Positions 33,703 through 41,907 of a stretch of DNA of 64,000 nucleotides are shown piece after piece; the stretch's first letter is position 1; each line of letters opens with the position of its first letter. Source of the stretch: CAWCAW01 sp963714125 (GTDB lineage: Bacteria > Actinomycetota > Acidimicrobiia > Acidimicrobiales > UBA8190); NCBI GenBank assembly GCA_963714125.1, contig OY970234.1, forward strand, positions 124,001 to 188,000. The letters run 5' to 3'. The translations under genes and the position numbers were made by a program. A model generated the notes under the pieces. It saw only the letters and a program-made list of their open reading frames with translations, searched no databases and was not told the DNA's origin.

Positions 33703-34521
33703 GTGCCTACCCAGCCCGAACTCGCCGCCCGCTTCCGGTCGCTCCACGTGCCCGGGAAGCCGTTGCTCATGCCCAACGCATGGGACGTCGGATCCGCCGT
33801 GTTGTTCGCGTCGCTCGGGTTCGAGGCTCTGGCCACCACGAGCGGGGGATTCGCCGCCTCGCAGGGACGCCTCGACGGTGCCATGACCATGTCGGAAGTG
33901 CTCCAGCACGCGGAAGACCTGGTGGGTGTATTGGATATCCCTCTGTCCGCCGACTTGGAGAACTGCTTCGCGCATGACCCCCAGGGCGTGGCCACCACCA
34001 TCATCGACGCCACGCGCATCGGCTTGGCGGGAGGATCAGTCGAGGACTTCAGCGGTAATCCAGACGATCCCATCTACGAGCTTGCCCACGCCGCCGATCG
34101 AGTCCGTGCTGCGGCTGAGGCCGCCCACGCGCCGGACGTCGACTTTGTCCTGACGGCACGAGCCGAGAACTACCTCCACGGTCGACCCGATCTGGCCGAC
34201 ACCATTGCCCGCCTGCAGGCGTATCAAGAGGCGGGCGCGGACGTGCTCTTCGCGCCTCGGGTCGTCGACCCCGCCGATCTGCGACAGCTCATAGGCGCCG
34301 TCGACCTGCCTGTCAGCGTTTTGGTCTTGCCCGGAGCGCCGACCGTAGATGAACTGGCCGCCTTGGGAGTGAGTCGGATCTCCGTGGGCGGGGCTGTGGC
34401 CGCCGCCGCCTACGGGGCGGCCATCAACGCCGTGAACGAACTGCGCCAGCAGGGAACCACCGGGTACTGGGAGCTGGCCGGCGTAGGGCGTACGGCCATG
34501 CAATCCGCCTTCACCCGCTGA
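33703..34521 (+). CDS. Isocitrate lyase/PEP mutase superfamily protein
   Basis: GTG 33703 gives 272 residues; the upstream open frame has no plausible start. Superfamily motifs: LLMPNAWDVGSAVLFASLGF, TTSGGFAASQG, LSADLENCF (metal-binding Asp/Glu), GSVEDFSG, LTARAENYLHG and GADVLFAPRV. The usual Cys-containing KKCGH loop of isocitrate lyase is absent, as in PEP mutase/oxaloacetate-decarboxylase-like and carboxyphosphonoenolpyruvate-type members. It probably cleaves or forms a C-C or C-P bond in a small carboxylic acid. Substrate cannot be set from the sequence. Confidence 0.82.
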   Translation: MPTQPELAARFRSLHVPGKPLLMPNAWDVGSAVLFASLGFEALATTSGGFAASQGRLDGAMTMSEVLQHAEDLVGVLDIPLSADLENCFAHDPQGVATTIIDATRIGLAGGSVEDFSGNPDDPIYELAHAADRVRAAAEAAHAPDVDFVLTARAENYLHGRPDLADTIARLQAYQEAGADVLFAPRVVDPADLRQLIGAVDLPVSVLVLPGAPTVDELAALGVSRISVGGAVAAAAYGAAINAVNELRQQGTTGYWELAGVGRTAMQSAFTR

Positions 34522-34545
34522 CGACATAGTCGCGAAGCACACCCG

Positions 34546-35067
34546 TTAACGGACGGGGTTGGTTCCGTCCCAGTCGACCGCAGCATCGCTGATCGCCCCC
34601 ATAAAGGCGCGTGTGATGTCGTTGAGCTCCATCAGCTCGACGACGATCCCGGAGAGTTCAGGCCGCTCCAGATAGCTGAATTGCGCAAGTCCTCCGCTAT
34701 CGCCTGACGTCACCGTGTGCCAACCCGCGTCGGCAACACGTTGCGCCGCCGAGCCGTAATCGTCGACCCACCAGGCATGGTGGTGCAGGCCAAGATGGCC
34801 GGCATCAAGGAACTCGCGATACACGCTCGGTGTGTCGTCGTGCTGATGGATCAGCTCTATCTGGAGCTCACCGGAGTTGGCGAAGGCGATCGTGATTTCC
34901 GGAGCTCCAACGGTTCCCCGGAACGACATGTCACGCCGGGCCTTAGGCAAGATGAACCAGGGGCCGATGCCTAGGGCCAACCACGTGGAGACGGCGGCAT
35001 CGAGGTCAGGCACAACGTGTCCAACTTGACGAATGTTTCCCGGCAGCGATCGATCGAACGAGCTCAT
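34546..35067 (-). CDS. VOC/glyoxalase superfamily protein
   Basis: ATG 35067 (AAGGGTGA upstream) gives 173 residues; GTG 35076, overlapping the SDR stop, is an alternative. Two betaalphabetabetabeta modules are visible: IRQVGHVVPDLDAAVSTWLA with a likely metal-binding His, and HLGLHHHAWWVDDYGSAAQR with further His. IVVELMELN supplies the terminal Glu. VOC enzymes include glyoxalase I, epimerases and dioxygenases. It is last in an operon with SDR, MBL-fold hydrolase and sulfotransferase genes, so it likely acts on an intermediate of that pathway. Confidence 0.8.
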   Translation of the reverse strand: MSSFDRSLPGNIRQVGHVVPDLDAAVSTWLALGIGPWFILPKARRDMSFRGTVGAPEITIAFANSGELQIELIHQHDDTPSVYREFLDAGHLGLHHHAWWVDDYGSAAQRVADAGWHTVTSGDSGGLAQFSYLERPELSGIVVELMELNDITRAFMGAISDAAVDWDGTNPVR

Positions 35068-35072
35068 GGCAC

Positions 35073-35837
35073 TCACCCTTGTATGGAAAACCCGCCGTCG
35101 ACGACCAGCGTGTGACCGGTGACAAAGCGAGCAGCTGGACTGGCCAAGAACAGTACCGCCGGCGCCACGTCGTCCGGCGTGCCGATGCGGCCCAGGGGCG
35201 TTCGCTCGAGCATCGGTCGGGTCAGTTCCTCGAAGGGCAGCATCGGGGCCGTCATGTTGGTCTCGATCAACCCCGGGGCCACCGCGTTGACCCGGATCCC
35301 CCGGCGGGCCCAGGCCACGGCTAAGGACTTGGTGAGTTGCACCACCGCTGCTTTGGCGGCGCCGTACCCGGGGACAATGGCGTGACCGAAGAACGAGGTC
35401 ATCGACCCCGTGTTGACCACCGCCGCCCCACCGTCGTGGTCGCTGGCGGAGAGAAGACGCCGACAGGCGACGGTCAAGCGAAAGGGTCCGGTGAGATTGG
35501 CGGCGACGACCTGGTCGAAAACCTCCGGCGTCCACTCGTCTCCGCCACCGGGGAGATTGACCCCAGCCATGTTGACCAGCACGTCCAGACGCTCCAGCGA
35601 CGACACCAGGGCGTCGATGGACGTGGGATCGCTCAGCTCGAGCTGACGGTAGGTGGCGGCGCCAAAGTCAGGGGCATCGTACGCGCTCACATCAGCGCGG
35701 GTGCCGGTGACGATGACATGGGCACCGGCGTCGGTAAACGCGCCGGCAACCGCATTGCCGATACCTCCCGTGCCCCCCGTCACCAGCACGGTCTTGTCGG
35801 CGAAATCGAATGTCACCGCACCGGGCATCCTCGTCAC
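35073..35837 (-). CDS. Short-chain dehydrogenase/reductase (SDR)
   Basis: GTG 35837, preceded by GGAAGGCGA and overlapping the upstream stop, gives 254 residues. It has the cofactor motif LVTGGTGGIGNAV, NMAG (about residue 92), the catalytic Ser in NTGSMTSFFG, YGAAK (Tyr and Lys), and the classical C-terminal ending TGHTLVVDGG. Thr-rich VIVTGTRAD after strand 2 hints at NAD or NADP use but does not settle it. It oxidises or reduces an alcohol or ketone; membership of this operon is the only clue to substrate. Confidence 0.88.
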   Translation of the reverse strand: MTRMPGAVTFDFADKTVLVTGGTGGIGNAVAGAFTDAGAHVIVTGTRADVSAYDAPDFGAATYRQLELSDPTSIDALVSSLERLDVLVNMAGVNLPGGGDEWTPEVFDQVVAANLTGPFRLTVACRRLLSASDHDGGAAVVNTGSMTSFFGHAIVPGYGAAKAAVVQLTKSLAVAWARRGIRVNAVAPGLIETNMTAPMLPFEELTRPMLERTPLGRIGTPDDVAPAVLFLASPAARFVTGHTLVVDGGFSIQG

Positions 35838-37114
35838 TCGCCTTCCCCCAGCCGCTTGGTGGCGTCGGCGATCTGAAGCCGAAGCCACTTGGTCTCCCAG
35901 AAGTTCTCTTCCCCGCAACGGATCAGCAACTGCTCATGGGCGCCACGATAGGTACGCAGGGCACCGGGGTGGGCGGGATCGGCGGCGAGGACCATTTCGC
36001 TGAGGTGAATGGCTCGTTCGGGCCGCCCCGCCGTTAACGCCGCCTCCGCCGCGGTCACCAACTGATCGGCCCCGGCCACCTGCACGACCGTCTCATAGCT
36101 GTCGGTGACCGGCACGGCGTAGAGCTCGGTGGTCGATCGGGCGTGGAACCACCCGGCATAACCCTCCCAAATGGCGCGTACGTCCCAGGCCACCTTGCCG
36201 TACCCTTCGCCGACGTCCAGCTCCTCGGGAAGCCGGATCTCGGCCATGAGAGCCTCAACGCTCTTGCCGGCGTTCATTCCCGACACGACGGCGTCATGGA
36301 CGTAGGCGACGGCATCTCGGACCTTGGTGATCTCCGTCCGAATCAGATCGGCGCCGACGATCGGCTCGAAATGGCCGGTGCAAAGGACCTCGGGTTCGAG
36401 CGCCAGCACCCGATCGGCGGACTCGATGAACGGCAGGGCAAAGCGGAGCCGGTCGCCTCGCATGGTGACCAGGTTGGGGATGTGCCCGAACAATGCGCTG
36501 AAGAGGTTGCCCACAAACGCCACTCGCTGATCGGGAAGCCATACCACCGCCGAATCGACCGTTTCGCCACCTGGGGTGGCGTAGAGCTCGAACCGGGTTC
36601 CGCCCAACGCGAAGGCGTAGCTGTCATCAAAGGTGATGTCCGGTGTCGGCGTCGATTGGACGGGGGGTGGCGCCGCCGCGTTCGTCCGCCGCGCTCGCAC
36701 GTGTGTATTGGCCTTGGCGATGGCGTCAGACCAGAAGGGCCAGCTGCGGCGGACGCGAAAACTCCCGATGCGGGCATCGTCGGCCTGGCAGGCGGCGTTG
36801 GCGCTTTGGGCGATGAGCTGGGTCCCCGGTTCACGGAACAGGTCGACCCCACCGACGTGGTCCACATGACCCTGGGTCACGACGACGAAGCGCACTGGAC
36901 GGTCGTCCACGGCATCAAAGAGCGCCTTGTGCACCGGGGCTTCGTGACCCATACCCGTATTGATGACCACTCTTCCCTCGTCGGTCACAACCAGAAAGGA
37001 GTTCGACAGGCCTTCCGACAGCCACACACCGGGGACAACGGCGACGGCGGATTCACCATGGGCCGACTCGATGTCGAAACCAGTCCGCCGGGAACGCATG
37101 AACCGGCTTTTCAT
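35834..37114 (-). CDS. MBL-fold hydrolase with alkylsulfatase-type dimerisation domain
   Basis: The product is 426 residues. The MBL domain (about 20-300) has the metal motif TQGHVDHVGGVDLF, where the first His of HxHxDH is replaced by Gln (QGHVDH), plus ligands in LCTGHFEPIVG. The C-terminal part, IWEGYAGWFHARSTTELYAV and a helical region (about 330-426), resembles the dimerisation domain of SdsA1-type alkylsulfatases. The substituted His may define a subfamily with altered metal binding. ATG overlaps the sulfotransferase stop (ATGA). Substrate may be a sulfate ester or a lactone; not determined. Confidence 0.75.
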   Translation of the reverse strand: MKSRFMRSRRTGFDIESAHGESAVAVVPGVWLSEGLSNSFLVVTDEGRVVINTGMGHEAPVHKALFDAVDDRPVRFVVVTQGHVDHVGGVDLFREPGTQLIAQSANAACQADDARIGSFRVRRSWPFWSDAIAKANTHVRARRTNAAAPPPVQSTPTPDITFDDSYAFALGGTRFELYATPGGETVDSAVVWLPDQRVAFVGNLFSALFGHIPNLVTMRGDRLRFALPFIESADRVLALEPEVLCTGHFEPIVGADLIRTEITKVRDAVAYVHDAVVSGMNAGKSVEALMAEIRLPEELDVGEGYGKVAWDVRAIWEGYAGWFHARSTTELYAVPVTDSYETVVQVAGADQLVTAAEAALTAGRPERAIHLSEMVLAADPAHPGALRTYRGAHEQLLIRCGEENFWETKWLRLQIADATKRLGEGE

Positions 37115-38400
37115 CGGACCTCCACCCGCACGGGAAACTTTTCGAAGTAAAACGCGAAGCGCTCCCGCAAGGCGTCGGGCTCCACACCAAAGTCGGCACG
37201 CAGATCGTAGGCCACCTGTCCGTGTCTCCCCCGAGGGTGATCATCGATATAGCGGCGCATGGCGGTACGCGCTGCGCTGGTCAACGGCCGGTCCGCGGTG
37301 GCGTAAATCCGCTCGACAGTACCCATGTCTTCGGCCATGAAGTCGTGGTACAGCACGTCGACGGTACGGCCCGCGGGCAGGAGATGCCGATCGCGCACGC
37401 TCGATCGCAAGAGACGCTCGACGCGATCGGCCCAGTACTCGAGAACAAAGTCGACATCGATGTGGCGATATTGCAGCCGGGCCGCATACGCGATCATGGT
37501 GGCCGCCGACTGGATCACCGATACGGGATCGCGGTGAGTGACCACAACGGTGGCATCGGGGAACGTCGCCATCAAAGGCCCGATCTGCTCGAGGTGTTGG
37601 GGGGATTTGAGCACCCACCGCTGCGGCCCACGCTGGAATTGCAACGCCTTCAGCGCGGTGCGCATGTAGGTGTAGTGGCGGGTCTGGTCCGTCGCCAGGT
37701 AGCGGTCGCGCCAGGCCGGAACCCGGGCCACCCATTCGAGGATGTAGCTGGCGAAATCAGGTCCTTGAAGTTCGATCTCCTCGTTGACGTGATCAGGGTT
37801 CATGGGATGCATGGCCGCCTGATATGGCAGCACCGACTGCATGCTCTCCCACTCCTGGGCGCATCGCCGGTGACGGGCGTCGGACTCGTCATAGGTGGCC
37901 GGCTCGTCGGGACCCGGTACCGGCTCGTAGCTCTCCCACAGAGGCAGCGAGCGCAGCCCCGGGTCGGCGGAGATGAGGTTGAGAAGATGAGTGGTACCCG
38001 AGCGAGGCAGGCCGATCACGATGATGGGCTCGACAATGTCGAGGTCGTGGATTTCGGGATGTCGGGTCAAGATGTCCTGCAGGCGGAGACGAGCCGTGGC
38101 GTAGCGCACGCACAGCGAAAACGTCATGGCTCGTCCCAGACCGGTCCGATTGCCATCGGCGTTCACCTCGTCGAGCCACATGCGCAGACGATCGACGAAG
38201 TCCTCGGGGCCGAAATTATCGAGGCCGGCCCGCTGGCGCGCCGCGCCCAGGACGCTGTCCACCGTCATCTCCACGGTGCGCGACTCGCCATAACCGAGGG
38301 CCAGGCGTTGGACCTCATCGAGGACCGGATCCCGCAGGTCATCGATTCGGATCGGATCGTCTCGTGCCACCATCGCCGCTTTCATCCCACCGGGTCGCAT
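37111..38400 (-). CDS. Sulfotransferase family protein
   Basis: The product is 429 residues from ATG 38400; ATG 38385 is an alternative. It carries the 5'-phosphosulfate loop IVIGLPRSGTTHLLNLIS (about residue 127) and a 3'-phosphate-binding-like segment VVVTHRDPVSVIQS, both typical of PAPS-dependent sulfotransferases. RWVLKSPQHLEQIGPL is also characteristic. It probably sulfates a hydroxylated small molecule, or acts as a related transferase. First gene of a four-gene operon with MBL-fold hydrolase, SDR and VOC proteins. No signal peptide. Confidence 0.83.
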   Translation of the reverse strand: MRPGGMKAAMVARDDPIRIDDLRDPVLDEVQRLALGYGESRTVEMTVDSVLGAARQRAGLDNFGPEDFVDRLRMWLDEVNADGNRTGLGRAMTFSLCVRYATARLRLQDILTRHPEIHDLDIVEPIIVIGLPRSGTTHLLNLISADPGLRSLPLWESYEPVPGPDEPATYDESDARHRRCAQEWESMQSVLPYQAAMHPMNPDHVNEEIELQGPDFASYILEWVARVPAWRDRYLATDQTRHYTYMRTALKALQFQRGPQRWVLKSPQHLEQIGPLMATFPDATVVVTHRDPVSVIQSAATMIAYAARLQYRHIDVDFVLEYWADRVERLLRSSVRDRHLLPAGRTVDVLYHDFMAEDMGTVERIYATADRPLTSAARTAMRRYIDDHPRGRHGQVAYDLRADFGVEPDALRERFAFYFEKFPVRVEVR

Positions 38401-38496
38401 GTGTCGGCGAAGCCGCGGACATGGGGGTCGCCGGTCGACGGCTGACGCTATCGCCTCGAGCAGCTGGGGTCTTCCGATGTGGGTGGAACTCGGTGA

Positions 38497-39270
38497 CTAC
38501 GTCCGCCCGTAGCGACGAACGGCAACGGGTGCGAACACGACCACGATGACCGCTGACCAGGCCAAGGCCACGGTGAGGTCGCTCGTCGACCCGAGGATCG
38601 CCGAACGCACGGCGTCGACCATGGGAGTGATCGGTTGGTACTTGGCGAACCCTTGGAGCCAACCCGGCATCGTGCTGGCCGGCACGTAGGTGCTGGAGAT
38701 GAAAGCGAGCACAAATGCGATCATCGAGAAACCTTGGGCGGCCTGGGCGTTGGGAGCCAGTAACCCCAGGACGATGAAGACGACGGTGAACACGACGCCA
38801 TAGAGAAGGCACAGACCCAACGCCACCAGCCCGTCGACGAGCGATCCGCCCAGGCGGAACCCGAAGAGAAACCCGAACGCAGTGGTGGCGATGATCGACC
38901 ACGCGTTGGTGACAGAGTCGGCCAAGGTGCGCCCGGCGACGATGGAGTATCTCGGGATGGGCAGCGACAACAAACGGTCGGTGAACCCTTGGGCCCGGTC
39001 CTCTGCCACGGCTACGGCAATGCCACCTCCGGTGAACAGCACGATGGTGGCGATGTATCCCGGGACGAGATAGTCGACGTAACTCATGTGCCCGGCTCGG
39101 ATTGCTCCTCCGAACACGAATCGAAAACAGAACAGGAACAAAGCCGCCTGAACCAGGCCCATGAAGATCAGATCGGGCGTGCGAAAGTACTTTCTCAGCA
39201 CTCGGCGGACCACTTCCACCACGGCCCGGCCGGCCGAAGGCGGTGCGATGGGGGAAGCCACCGTCGTCAT
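38497..39270 (-). CDS. ABC-2 type permease, DrrB-like
   Basis: The 257-residue protein has about six membrane segments, including GLVQAALFLFCFRFVFG and VFTVVFIVLGLLAPNAQ. The ABC-2 signature region PASTMPGWLQGFAKYQPITP is near residue 190. Its start overlaps the stop of the ATPase gene by 4 nt, giving one exporter. Controlled together from the PadR-associated promoter at about 40.33 kb. Confidence 0.87.
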   Translation of the reverse strand: MTTVASPIAPPSAGRAVVEVVRRVLRKYFRTPDLIFMGLVQAALFLFCFRFVFGGAIRAGHMSYVDYLVPGYIATIVLFTGGGIAVAVAEDRAQGFTDRLLSLPIPRYSIVAGRTLADSVTNAWSIIATTAFGFLFGFRLGGSLVDGLVALGLCLLYGVVFTVVFIVLGLLAPNAQAAQGFSMIAFVLAFISSTYVPASTMPGWLQGFAKYQPITPMVDAVRSAILGSTSDLTVALAWSAVIVVVFAPVAVRRYGRT

Positions 39271-40319
39271 CGCGAGCTCCTTTCGGGCACAACGTCAGTC
39301 GACGGTGCGCCGTCGGCACGCCCACCGGTGAGCGTGAGAAAGACATCGTCGAGGGTTGGTCGGCGCACACCAATCTCGTCCACGACGATGGCGGCATCGT
39401 CCAAGGCGCGTAGTACGGCGGCCAGCTCGCCGGCGCCACCGGTGGCTGGGAGGCTGACCCGTCTCGCCGTCTGGTCGATGGCGGGTTTGGTGCCCGATAC
39501 GTCCTGCACGATGCGCGCCACCGCTTGGAGCACGTTCGGATCAGTCACCGAGATCTCGATGACGTCTTGCCCGACGCTCGCCTTCAACTCCCCGAGTGTT
39601 CCCGATGCAATGGCACGACCGCGATCGATCACCACCACGTTGTCCGCCAGCTCGTTGGCCTCGTCGAGGTAGTGCGTGGTGAGAATGACGTCGGTGCCGC
39701 CGTCCACTAGCGCCCGCACGCACTCCCACACCTCGCGTCGACTCGACGGGTCAAGGCCCGTGGTGGGCTCGTCAAGCAGCAGCAATTTCGGCGCTCCGAC
39801 GAGACTGGCGCCGAGATCAAGGCGACGACGCTGTCCACCTGACAGCGCGCTGCAACGGCGATCGGCAACGTCTTCCAAGCTGAGCTGCTCGATCACGATC
39901 GAGGCGGCTCGTCGCGCCTGCGATCGAGAGTGTCCGAAAAGACGGGCGGTCATCACGAGGTTCTCCCGGCCCGTCATGGCCGGCTCCACCGCCGCGAACT
40001 GTCCTGCCAAACCAATGGTGCGACGAACGCCCATCGGGTCGGCCACCACGTCTCGTCCCCGCACGCACAACAGCCCGCTCGTCGGCCTCACCAACGTGGC
40101 GATGGTCCGCACCAAGGTGGTCTTGCCGGCGCCGTTGGGCCCAAGGATGGCGAGCACTTGGCCCGGCGGTGCAGTTAGGTCCAGCTCGTCGAGGGCCGCC
40201 ACTTTGCCGAAGCGAACCGACAGTCGGCGCGCTTCGATCAGGGGCGTGATCCCGCCGCTACCAGGGGGGTCATCGGTGCTCAGCCCCTGGCTGGGGGCAC
40301 CGTGGGTTGCTAGTCGCAT
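39267..40319 (-). CDS. ABC transporter ATP-binding protein, DrrA-like
   Basis: The product is 350 residues. The nucleotide-binding domain carries Walker A GPNGAGKTTL, signature ALSGGQRRR, Walker B LLLLDEPTTGLDP and H-loop TTHYLDEA. A C-terminal DrrA-like extension (about 250-340) ends in RPTLDDVFLTLTG. It energises the partner permease. The ATG lies 7 bp from a 17-bp palindrome and has a divergent PadR-family regulator on the other side, a common exporter/regulator layout. Confidence 0.9.
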   Translation of the reverse strand: MRLATHGAPSQGLSTDDPPGSGGITPLIEARRLSVRFGKVAALDELDLTAPPGQVLAILGPNGAGKTTLVRTIATLVRPTSGLLCVRGRDVVADPMGVRRTIGLAGQFAAVEPAMTGRENLVMTARLFGHSRSQARRAASIVIEQLSLEDVADRRCSALSGGQRRRLDLGASLVGAPKLLLLDEPTTGLDPSSRREVWECVRALVDGGTDVILTTHYLDEANELADNVVVIDRGRAIASGTLGELKASVGQDVIEISVTDPNVLQAVARIVQDVSGTKPAIDQTARRVSLPATGGAGELAAVLRALDDAAIVVDEIGVRRPTLDDVFLTLTGGRADGAPSTDVVPERSSR

Positions 40320-40325
40320 GGCATA

Positions 40326-40342
40326 TAGTCACTTTGCGACTA
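40326..40342. promoter_or_regulatory. Palindromic TAGTC...GACTA operator between ABC exporter and PadR gene
   Basis: TAGTC-N7-GACTA forms an inverted repeat immediately upstream of the ATPase start. Further TAGTC or ACTAGT half-sites lie at 40311 and about 40428. The divergent PadR regulator is the likely ligand. Confidence 0.55.
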
Positions 40343-40444
40343 GTCAATTGTCAACGTATTTCTCGGAGTCCGTGAGACCCGGTCGTGATGCCGGACAACG
40401 TGCAGGCAACCGATAGTACGCAAGACACTAGTAAGATGGGCGTT

Positions 40445-41047
40445 ATGGGCTCCGAACTCCAACCCTCGCCATTGGCCCTGACCATTCTCGGCTTGCTGGC
40501 CTTCGAGCCGCTCCATCCCTACGGCATGCAGCGCCTGATCAAGCAGTGGGGCAAGGACCAAGTCGTCAACGTGGGACACCGGGCCAACCTGTACAAGACG
40601 ATCAAGCGTCTGCACGACGCCGGGCTTATCGCCGTCCGCAACACCGAACGAGACCAGCAGTACCCGGAACGGACGGTGTACGAGTTGACCGAGAAGGGTC
40701 GGCAGGTGCCCCTCGAATGGCTCGACAGCATGCTCTCGAAACCACGCAGCGAGTTCCCCGAGTTTCCGGCCGCGCTTTCCTTCGCCATGATGCTCGGCCC
40801 CCAGGGGGCGCTCGAAGCATTGGACCGCCGCGTCATCGCTCTGAGTGAGACCGTCATCGCTCTCGAACGCGAGCTCGAGGCGTACTCGCCATCGCTGCCC
40901 CGGGTGACCTTGATCGAGACGGAATACCTACGCGCCGTCGCCGTGGCCGAGCTCAGCTGGGCACGCGGCATCACCGACGACCTGAGGTCAGGTGCGTTGA
41001 GTTGGAGTTACGAGGAGCTGGGCGAAACGGCGACCGCATCGTCGTAG
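40445..41047 (+). CDS. PadR-family transcriptional regulator
   Basis: ATG 40445 gives 200 residues; ATG 40436 and a more distal start at 40388 are possible. The winged helix reads LTILGLLAFEPLHPYGMQRL then LYKTIKRLHDAGLIAVRNTE and the wing RTVYELTEKG. The C-terminal helical part (about 95-190) is of the longer PadR type used for dimerisation. It is divergent from a DrrAB-type exporter whose promoter holds TAGTC palindromes; PadR proteins commonly repress such exporters and dissociate on ligand binding. Confidence 0.87.
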   Translation: MGSELQPSPLALTILGLLAFEPLHPYGMQRLIKQWGKDQVVNVGHRANLYKTIKRLHDAGLIAVRNTERDQQYPERTVYELTEKGRQVPLEWLDSMLSKPRSEFPEFPAALSFAMMLGPQGALEALDRRVIALSETVIALERELEAYSPSLPRVTLIETEYLRAVAVAELSWARGITDDLRSGALSWSYEELGETATASS

Positions 41048-41142
41048 TGGGTGCATCCCTGTCGAGCGCAGCTCGCCAAATGAGCCGGTCCCAGGCGACG
41101 CCTCCGAGCTATCCTGCCGGGCGCCTTTAAAAGGAGGCCCCA

Positions 41143-41868
41143 ATGGCTCGCAAATTCGCCGCCGAACTTCTCGGAACAGCAATCCTCGTTTTCTTCGGGG
41201 TGGGAGTGGCCACGCTGTCGTTCGGCTTCGGTGTCGCTGGAGGCAGCTTCGCCGCCGGGGTGGTGGCTACCGCCTTGGCCTTTGGCCTGACCCTGATGGC
41301 CCTGGCCTACGTGCTCGGGCCCATCTCGGGCTGTCACGTCAATCCGGCCGTCACCATCGGCGCCTTGCTGGCGGGCCGGATCGGTCTGACTGAAGCAGTC
41401 GTCTACTGGGTGGCCCAGTTCATCGGCGGCATCGTCGGCGCCCTCGTGTTGTGGGGGGTCGTCAGCTCATCGCCGATCTACAGCCGCAGCGCCACCGGTT
41501 TGGGCACCGATGGGTGGGGGACGGCCAGCCACATCCATATCAGTGCCGGTGGCGCCTTTTTGGCCGAGGTCGTGCTGACCGCCGTCTTTGTCTTCGTCAT
41601 CTTGGGTGTCACCACCAAGGCAGCCAACGCGGCCACGGCTGGCATGGTTATCGGCCTGACCCTTACCGCCATTCACCTCGTCGGAATCTCCATCACGGGA
41701 ACGTCCGTGAACCCGGCGCGCAGTCTCGGCCCCGCCCTGATTGTCGGTGGGCTCGCCCTTCACCAGGTCTGGCTGTTCATCGTCGCCCCGCTGGTGGGTG
41801 GAGCGGTGGCGGCCGGCATCCACTTGCTCTTGTTCCCGTCCAAAGAAGCCGCTACCGCTGACGCCTGA
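41143..41868 (+). CDS. aqpZ: Aquaporin (MIP family, AqpZ-like)
   Basis: ATG 41143 is preceded by a strong AAAGGAGG site. The product is 241 residues with six membrane helices and the two NPA half-helices: SGCHVNPAVTIGALL and TGTSVNPARSLGPAL. The selectivity region (ISITGTSVNPARS) and lack of the glyceroporin spacer insertion favour a water channel (AqpZ-like) rather than a glycerol facilitator. The Arg after the second NPA is present. Monocistronic, followed by a hairpin. Confidence 0.92.
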   Translation: MARKFAAELLGTAILVFFGVGVATLSFGFGVAGGSFAAGVVATALAFGLTLMALAYVLGPISGCHVNPAVTIGALLAGRIGLTEAVVYWVAQFIGGIVGALVLWGVVSSSPIYSRSATGLGTDGWGTASHIHISAGGAFLAEVVLTAVFVFVILGVTTKAANAATAGMVIGLTLTAIHLVGISITGTSVNPARSLGPALIVGGLALHQVWLFIVAPLVGGAVAAGIHLLLFPSKEAATADA

Positions 41869-41893
41869 CGCGGCGTCGGAGCGTCCGCGTCAG
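41865..41893. terminator. Hairpin between convergent aqpZ and formate dehydrogenase genes
   Basis: CTGACGCGG and CCGCGTCAG form a perfect 9-bp stem with an 11-nt loop, starting over the aqpZ stop codon. No T-tract follows; it may slow RNA polymerase in both directions. Confidence 0.5.
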
Positions 41894-41907
41894 TAGGGCA
41901 TGTCCTT

